A DNA stretch of 20,120 nucleotides from Bacilli bacterium (GTDB taxonomy: Bacteria > Bacillota_I > Bacilli_A > ML615J-28 > CAG-698). This document shows, piece after piece, positions 15,666-20,120 of the stretch. How positions within the stretch are numbered: the stretch's first letter is position 1; every line of letters begins with the position of its first letter. The stretch spans positions 1 through 20,120 of the forward strand of contig JAQUYJ010000006.1 of NCBI GenBank assembly GCA_028691905.1, given 5' to 3'. The position numbers and the translations under genes are program-made. Under the pieces are notes generated by a model that did not search any database, was not told the DNA's origin, and saw only the letters and a list, made by a program, of their open reading frames with translations.

Positions 15666-17774
15666 ATGAGTGAAATAAAAAAATTTGAATATATCCAAGG
15701 AACGAGAAAATTAATTGCTGAAGTAGGAGAAGTGGCAAAACAAGCAAATGGAGCTGTACTGGTTCGTTATAATGATACTGCAGTACTATCTGTTTCAGTA
15801 TTCAGTAAAAACGTATCTACTTCCGACTTTTTTCCGTTAATGGTTTTATATCAAGAAAAACTATACGCTGCTGGGAAGATTCCCGGTGGATTTTTAAAGC
15901 GTGAAGGACGCCCATCCGAACATGAAACATTGACATCGCGATTAATAGATCGTCCTATTCGACCTTTATTTGCAGAAGGCTTCCGTAATGAAGTCCAAGT
16001 AATCAATACTGTTTTAAGTGCAAATCCGGATTGTTCCAGTCAAATGGCAGCCATGTTTGGATCTTCGCTGTCTCTAATGATATCAGATATTCCATTTAAC
16101 GGCCCAATTGCAGGAGTTGTTGTCGGCCGAGTTAATGGTGAATATATTATAAATCCAACTGTTGAAGAATTGGAACAATCAGATATCAACTTGACAGTCG
16201 CTGGAACAAAACATGCTATTAATATGGTGGAATCCAGTGCAAAAGAAGTAAGTGAAGAAGATATGTTAAAAGCAATAATGTTTGGTCATGAAGAAATCAA
16301 ACGTTTGGTTGCTTTCCAGGAAGAAATCGTTGTCGCATGTGGTAAAGAAAAAGTCATTGTCGATTTATATGAAGTTCCTGCAGATATTGTGCATTTAGTA
16401 AAATCAATGGCAGAAAAAGATTTAATTAAAGCCATTGTTATCAAGGAAAAATTAGAACGTTATGCGAAAATTGATGCAATCAATGAACAGGTAATAGAAC
16501 ATTTGACTGAACAATGGAAAAACGATGAAGAGCAAGAAATGAAATTGCGCTTTGCCAAAGATGTATTGGAATCCATTGTTAAAGATGAAGTTCGACGTTT
16601 GATTACAGAAGATAAAGTACGACCCGATGGCCGAAAAGTAGATGAAATCAGACCGTTATCTTCCCGGGTGGATATCTTGGAAAGAACACATGGTTCCGCA
16701 TTGTTTACTCGTGGTCAAACACAAAGTTTAGGTGTTGTTACACTGGGCTCTTTAGGTGAATTTCAGATTATCGATGGACTTGGCGTGGAAGAAGGAAAAC
16801 GATTCATGTTCCACTACAATTTCCCACAATACAGTGTAGGGGAAACTGGTCGCTATGGATCACCGGGAAGACGGGAAGTAGGGCATGGTGCATTGGCTGA
16901 ACGGGCTTTACTGCAGGTTATTCCATCAGAAGAAGAATTTCCTTACACAATCCGTGTTGTCAGTGAGATTTTAGAATCAAATGGTTCGTCATCTCAAGCT
17001 TCCATTTGCTCTGGAACAATGGCGTTAATGGCAGCCGGTGTCCCTATCAAAGCTCCCGTTGCCGGAATTGCAATGGGCTTAATTACCAAAGACAATAAAT
17101 ATACCATTTTAACCGATATTCAAGGAATGGAAGACCATTTGGGAGATATGGATTTCAAAGTGGCAGGGACAAGAGACGGTATCACTGCTCTACAAATGGA
17201 TATAAAAATTGAAGGTATCACAGAAACAATTATTCGTGAATCGCTTGCCCAAGCTAAAAAAGGCCGAATGACGATATTGGGACATATGTTGAATACCATT
17301 TCTACTTATCGGGATGAGTTAAGCCCCTATGCTCCTAAAGTTAAATTACTACGAATCAATCCAGACAAGATCCGCGATGTAATCGGATCCGGTGGTAAAA
17401 TCATTACAGAAATTATTAATGAATTCAATAATGTAAAAATCGATATTGAACAAGATGGCCGTGTATTTATTATGCACACTGAACGAAAATGGATTGAACT
17501 TGCTGCAAAGAAAATTGAAGACATTGTCCGTGAAGCAGAGCTGAACAAGGTTTATACAGGAAGAGTTGTGAAAATCGCCGATTTTGGAGCTTTTGTTGAA
17601 TTATGGCCTGGTACAGAAGGAATGGTTCATATTTCCGAATTGGAAAGAGAAAGAGTCAAAAAAGTTGAAGATGTTGTTCAAGTCAATGATGAAATTATCG
17701 TTAAAGTAATTGGTATCGATGAAAAAACAGGAAAAATTAAATTATCTCGAAAAGCAGCTTTACCAAGCAAATAA
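15666..17774 (+). CDS. pnp: Polyribonucleotide nucleotidyltransferase (PNPase)
   Basis: The 702-residue enzyme degrades RNA 3' to 5' with phosphate and can also add nucleotides in reverse; it trims in the degradosome. Two RNase PH-like domains flank an alpha-helical domain (RNase PH 1 about 1-215, helical about 240-320, RNase PH 2 about 325-550). The second has TRGQTQSLGVVTLG and GRREVGHGALAERAL. A KH domain (about 561-625) has VIGSGGK (572-578), and an S1 domain (about 626-695) ends the protein at LSRKAALPSK, with no extra C-terminal tail. The ATG at 15666 is used because the nearby ATG at 15662 meets TGA after three codons. AAAGGAAG is the ribosome binding site. Confidence 0.97.
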   Translation: MSEIKKFEYIQGTRKLIAEVGEVAKQANGAVLVRYNDTAVLSVSVFSKNVSTSDFFPLMVLYQEKLYAAGKIPGGFLKREGRPSEHETLTSRLIDRPIRPLFAEGFRNEVQVINTVLSANPDCSSQMAAMFGSSLSLMISDIPFNGPIAGVVVGRVNGEYIINPTVEELEQSDINLTVAGTKHAINMVESSAKEVSEEDMLKAIMFGHEEIKRLVAFQEEIVVACGKEKVIVDLYEVPADIVHLVKSMAEKDLIKAIVIKEKLERYAKIDAINEQVIEHLTEQWKNDEEQEMKLRFAKDVLESIVKDEVRRLITEDKVRPDGRKVDEIRPLSSRVDILERTHGSALFTRGQTQSLGVVTLGSLGEFQIIDGLGVEEGKRFMFHYNFPQYSVGETGRYGSPGRREVGHGALAERALLQVIPSEEEFPYTIRVVSEILESNGSSSQASICSGTMALMAAGVPIKAPVAGIAMGLITKDNKYTILTDIQGMEDHLGDMDFKVAGTRDGITALQMDIKIEGITETIIRESLAQAKKGRMTILGHMLNTISTYRDELSPYAPKVKLLRINPDKIRDVIGSGGKIITEIINEFNNVKIDIEQDGRVFIMHTERKWIELAAKKIEDIVREAELNKVYTGRVVKIADFGAFVELWPGTEGMVHISELERERVKKVEDVVQVNDEIIVKVIGIDEKTGKIKLSRKAALPSK

Positions 17775-17817
17775 AAAAACCACGAAATAATGACAGATTC
17801 ATCAAAAGAACCTTTCT

Positions 17818-17848
17818 AAAAAAAACTCCTTATGGAGTTTTTTGTTTT
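17818..17848 (+). terminator. Intrinsic terminator after pnp
   Basis: A 10-bp stem AAAAAACTCC/GGAGTTTTTT with the loop TTAT (17820-17843) ends in TTTTTTGTTTT. It sits 46 nt downstream of the pnp stop codon and overlaps the next promoter. Confidence 0.9.
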
Positions 17849-17858
17849 ATGATATAAT
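17830..17858 (+). promoter_or_regulatory. Promoter of the uncharacterised toroid-like gene
   Basis: TATAAT (17853-17858) preceded by TGa, an extended -10. The -35 is poor (TTATGG at 17830-17835) and falls inside the pnp terminator hairpin. The 16 bases from 17853 are identical to those from 1622 in the NAGPA-like promoter. Confidence 0.65.
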
Positions 17859-17877
17859 AATACAGAGGGGTATCATT

Positions 17878-18786
17878 ATGAATATTGTGCAATGGTTATT
17901 GGCAGGGGATATATCAATTCAATATGGGGTTTATAAGTATCTTTTTCCTCAGGATTCTACAATTTTAGCGCAGTACCAAGAGCGGATTTCACAAGAAGGG
18001 TATGGAGCAAGATTTCTGGCATGTCAAAATAAAATAGGTCATTGGGGACTTTACTATTATCAACCTAAATGGACGTGCACACATTATACACTTTTGGATT
18101 TAAAAAACTTGGAAATCAGTCGCAATGAACCTGCGTGCTGTAAAATGGTTAAGCAAATGTTCCAAGATTGTCAAAAAGAAGAAGGTAGTTTAAATTTGTC
18201 AAAATACGATCACCCAAGCGATCTTGCAATAGATGGGATGGCTTTAAATTACAGTGCCTATTTTGATGGTTGTGAGGAAAATATCCACCGTCTTATTGAT
18301 TCCATTCTTGCAAGGCAAGAACCAACCGGACAATTTGATTTAGCAGGATCCCGGGGAGTATATACACCGATGGTAACCATCTGTGTTCTTGAAGGAATCG
18401 GAGAATGTCTTTTAAGAAGACCTTCCTACCGAACTGAAGATTTATTGAATGCTGAAGAAAAAGCAATCAATTACTTGATCGAGCAACGGTTTTTTATGAA
18501 CTCTACAGATAAAAAAATAACACAACTTACTTATCCCAGTCGATATCGTTATGATTTACTTAGAATGGCTTCCTATCTAGCCCGAAGAGATATTCCATAT
18601 CAACCGGCATTTCAACCCCTTTTTGATTGGATTCTATCCAAACAGAAATTTGAAGGATGGTGGTATTTGGAAAACATCTTACCAGGGAATATTCATTTTG
18701 AAATGGAAAGTAAGAATCAGCCAAGTCGTCTTATTACTTTAAAAGCACTTCACGTGCTTCATCATTATAAAGTACTTACACTATAA
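17878..18786 (+). CDS. Uncharacterised protein, terpenoid-cyclase/prenyltransferase-like helical toroid
   Basis: The 302-residue cytoplasmic protein (no signal peptide, no membrane segment) is not one I can name. It reads as repeated helical hairpins with GxW/GxF-type turns: GHWGLYYYQPKW (54-65), GQFDLAGSRG (151-160), FEGWWYL (258-264), each followed by a helix such as HYTLLDLKNLEI or RLITLKALHVLHHY. This pattern resembles the alpha/alpha toroid of squalene cyclases and prenyltransferases, but there is no DxDD cyclase motif. The start at 17878 is preferred because AGAGGGG lies about 8 bp upstream; earlier codons would overlap the promoter. It is flanked by terminators, so it is transcribed alone. 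It contains several Cys residues (49, 67, 87, 88, 98, 132, 169, 177). Confidence 0.7.
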   Translation: MNIVQWLLAGDISIQYGVYKYLFPQDSTILAQYQERISQEGYGARFLACQNKIGHWGLYYYQPKWTCTHYTLLDLKNLEISRNEPACCKMVKQMFQDCQKEEGSLNLSKYDHPSDLAIDGMALNYSAYFDGCEENIHRLIDSILARQEPTGQFDLAGSRGVYTPMVTICVLEGIGECLLRRPSYRTEDLLNAEEKAINYLIEQRFFMNSTDKKITQLTYPSRYRYDLLRMASYLARRDIPYQPAFQPLFDWILSKQKFEGWWYLENILPGNIHFEMESKNQPSRLITLKALHVLHHYKVLTL

Positions 18787-18835
18787 AACGAAAACGAAAA
18801 ATGAAAGCAAAAAAATACGTTTTCGTTTTCTTTTT
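18785..18835 (+). terminator. Long inverted repeat terminator after the toroid-like gene
   Basis: A perfect 12-bp inverted repeat, AAAACGAAAACG (18785-18796) and CGTTTTCGTTTT (18818-18829), with a 21-nt loop, is followed by CTTTTT. The Ts run directly into the rnpB -35. The complementary strand has a similar A/T symmetry, but no opposing gene exists here. Confidence 0.75.
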
Positions 18836-18863
18836 GACATTTTCGCTTTTCATGTGGTATAAT
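18834..18863 (+). promoter_or_regulatory. Promoter of rnpB
   Basis: A consensus TTGACA (18834-18839), an 18-bp spacer and TATAAT (18858-18863) preceded by TGg: a near-perfect strong promoter, as expected for an abundant RNA. The predicted start is close to the 5' strand of helix P1. Confidence 0.9.
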
Positions 18864-18868
18864 AAAAT

Positions 18869-19196
18869 GTATTCAGATAATCGAGCGCTTTTGCGTTAGG
18901 AAAGTCCTTGCTAGCACAGCTGTGATGCTGTAGTGTTTATGCCTAATGAAAATTAGGGCACCAAGGGATTGGTGACGGCGAGAAGATAACCTGTTAAATG
19001 GTGTATTCTCATAAAGTGCCACAGAGACGAGTTTTAAGGAAACTTAAAAGTGGAACGGGTAAACCCCATAAGCTAGAAACCCAAATTTGGTAGGGGAATC
19101 GCAATAGAGAATCCGAATTAATTTGCGATAGCTATATGCTAAGATAAATGATTATCACTTTTGAAAAAAGAACAGAATAAGGCTTATCGAATACAC
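18869..19196 (+). ncRNA. rnpB: RNase P RNA (catalytic subunit), Bacillus-type (class B)
   Basis: The conserved blocks of bacterial RNase P RNA occur in order: TAGGAAAGTCC (18897-18907), CCACAGAGACGAG (19019-19031), a GTGGAACGGGTAAACCCC-like stretch (about 19050-19067), and ACAGAATAAGGCTTA (19172-19186). The ends pair as helix P1: GTATTC(A)GATAA (18869-18880) with TTATCGAATAC (19184-19194), one bulged A. The length of about 328 nt is shorter than many B-type RNAs but within range. It cleaves the 5' leader from pre-tRNAs with protein RnpA. The class B call is inferred from the low-GC Gram-positive context; exact ends are estimated from P1. Confidence 0.95.
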
Positions 19197-19203
19197 ATCC
19201 ATT

Positions 19204-19225
19204 AATCCCTTAAAGGGATTTTTTA
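19204..19225 (+). terminator. Terminator of rnpB
   Basis: AATCCCT-TAA-AGGGATT (19204-19220) followed by TTTT. The ribosome binding site of engB begins immediately after, with no room for a promoter. Confidence 0.85.
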
Positions 19226-19236
19226 AGAGGTTTTAT

Positions 19237-19803
19237 ATGTTTAATCAATGTGAATATATTATAAGTGCAGTAACTAAAAGCCAATTTCCAAATCACAATA
19301 ATCTTCCGGAATTTGTTTTTTTGGGACGAAGCAATGTTGGAAAAAGCAGTTTAATCAATGCAATAACAAATCGTAAATTATTAGCGAAAACTTCATCCAA
19401 ACCCGGAAAAACAAAAACGATTAATTTCTATTTAATTGATCAGAAATTTTACCTAATTGATGTACCGGGATATGGGTACGCCAGTAAAAGTCTTGATGAA
19501 AGAATTCAATTTGGCAATATTATTGAAACCTATTTAACAAATAATTCGAACATCAAGAAAGTTTTTTTATTGGTGGATACAAAAGTGGGACCAACAAAGG
19601 ACGATTTACTTACTTTAGATTATTTGCGCTATTTAGCCCTTCCCATTGCAATAGTTGCAACTAAAAGTGATAAAGTAGGAATCACCCATTTATCCCGTCA
19701 CATAAAGGACATTCAATCAAAAACAAAAGTACCAGCTATTTTGGTTACTTCTGCAGATAAGAAAACAGGAATTCAGACAATAATAGATTTGCTGGGAGCG
19801 TAA
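19237..19803 (+). CDS. engB: Ribosome biogenesis GTPase EngB/YsxC
   Basis: The 188-residue circularly standard Ras-like GTPase acts in late assembly of the 50S subunit and is essential in many bacteria. The G motifs are all present: G1 GRSNVGKS (30-37), the switch I Thr in KPGKTKT (55-61), G3 DVPGYGYA (75-82), G4 TKSD (142-145), and G5 SADKK near residue 173. There is no extra N- or C-terminal domain. AAGAGG lies 6 bp upstream of the ATG. No promoter fits between the rnpB terminator and this gene, so its message must come from readthrough or from within rnpB. A terminator overlaps its stop codon. Confidence 0.95.
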   Translation: MFNQCEYIISAVTKSQFPNHNNLPEFVFLGRSNVGKSSLINAITNRKLLAKTSSKPGKTKTINFYLIDQKFYLIDVPGYGYASKSLDERIQFGNIIETYLTNNSNIKKVFLLVDTKVGPTKDDLLTLDYLRYLALPIAIVATKSDKVGITHLSRHIKDIQSKTKVPAILVTSADKKTGIQTIIDLLGA

Positions 19804-19815
19804 GCTCCTTTTTTC
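19795..19815 (+). terminator. Intrinsic terminator of engB
   Basis: GGAGC-GTAA-GCTCC (19795-19808) followed by TTTTTT. The stop codon TAA forms most of the loop. Confidence 0.87.
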
Positions 19816-19844
19816 TTGGTATTTTAACTTAAAAATTGTATAAT
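19816..19844 (+). promoter_or_regulatory. Promoter of the Nudix gene
   Basis: TTGGTA (19816-19821), a 17-bp spacer and TATAAT (19839-19844), placed directly after the engB terminator. There is no TGn extension. Confidence 0.7.
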
Positions 19845-19890
19845 TAAATCAAGGATTCGTATTTGAAAGCTAAAAAAAGGATGGTACCTG

Positions 19891-20120
19891 ATGAAATTAG
19901 AGGAAAAGCAAATTGCAACAAAACAAGTTTACAATGGTAAAATTATTTGTGTTCATGAAGATACAGTAGAATTGCCTAACAAAAAATTAGCTAAAAGAGA
20001 AGTTGTTTACCATCCGGGGGGAGTTGGAATACTTGCCTTTCACGAAAATAAAATTGCGTTGGTAAAACAGTATCGCTATCCATATCAAAAAAATTTATAT
20101 GAAATTCCCGCAGGAAAAAT
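19891..20120 (+). CDS. Nudix hydrolase, ADP-ribose pyrophosphatase-like, 3' end outside window
   Basis: Only the first 76 residues are in the window. The sequence fits NudF/ADP-ribose pyrophosphatases, which split ADP-ribose into AMP and ribose 5-phosphate: YHPGGVGILAF, then LVKQYRYPYQKNLYEIPAGK, where EIPAGK leads into the Nudix box whose catalytic Glu residues lie beyond the edge. The start at 19891 is preferred because AAAAAGGA lies about 9 bp upstream. An out-of-frame ATG at 19881 overlaps the ribosome binding site. It has its own promoter and is not coupled to engB. The family assignment is good, the substrate less certain. Confidence 0.85.
   Translation, partial: MKLEEKQIATKQVYNGKIICVHEDTVELPNKKLAKREVVYHPGGVGILAFHENKIALVKQYRYPYQKNLYEIPAGK

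Noticed and set aside
1..20120. CRISPR array, transposon, prophage or tRNA genes
   Set aside because: No regular spaced repeats, transposase or integrase motifs, or tRNA cloverleaf with TTCRA loop were seen.

Overview
The window looks like chromosome from a low-GC Gram-positive-type bacterium (Bacillota, or a code-11 relative such as the Acholeplasma/Izemoplasma group). The reasons are AT-rich coding DNA, strong AGGAGG-like ribosome binding sites, TTGACA/TATAAT promoters often with an extended TGn -10, U-tailed hairpin terminators, a B-type-looking RNase P RNA and a rpsO-pnp pair. TGA ends several genes, so the genetic code is the standard bacterial one. All genes are on the + strand and tightly packed. 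No tRNA, insertion sequence, CRISPR array or prophage is visible. The assignment to a group is inference.

Layout. 1-3471: two tandem paralogous phosphodiester-glycosidase (NAGPA-fold) proteins; the first is cut by the window edge and the second is secreted. 3491-4843: a 23S rRNA uracil methyltransferase. 4844-5198: an intergenic region with a terminator, a good promoter and a foldable leader, then a short alkyltransferase-family protein. 5590-7576: a four-gene operon (PPC/DUF296 protein, nitroreductase, flavodoxin-like protein, P-loop kinase-like protein). 7653-9977: a monocistronic GH9 glycoside hydrolase without a signal peptide. 10066-12084: an operon of a Y-family DNA polymerase, a YolD-like protein and an O6-alkylguanine methyltransferase, whose promoter carries a 19-bp dyad. 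12147-15226: HAD phosphatase, truB, ribF and MTA/SAH nucleosidase, nearly all overlapping. 15270-17774: rpsO with a structured S15-type leader, then pnp after a rpsO terminator. 17878-18786: an uncharacterised protein with an alpha/alpha-toroid look. 18869-19196: RNase P RNA. 19237-19803: the ribosome-assembly GTPase EngB/YsxC. 19891 to the end: a Nudix hydrolase cut by the window edge.

How they work together. The right half is mostly RNA maturation and translation (TruB, S15, PNPase, RNase P, EngB) with cofactor and metabolite housekeeping (RibF, MTA/SAH nucleosidase, phosphatase, Nudix). The middle holds DNA damage tolerance and repair (Y-polymerase, YolD, Ogt, plus the separate short alkyltransferase-like protein). 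The left part is surface and carbohydrate biology plus a small flavin-linked operon.

I did not find a clearly new system. The best leads are the dyad over the polymerase/Ogt promoter, the intracellular GH9 enzyme, the tandem glycosidase paralogs, the PPC-nitroreductase-flavodoxin-kinase operon and the structured leader at 4966-5153.
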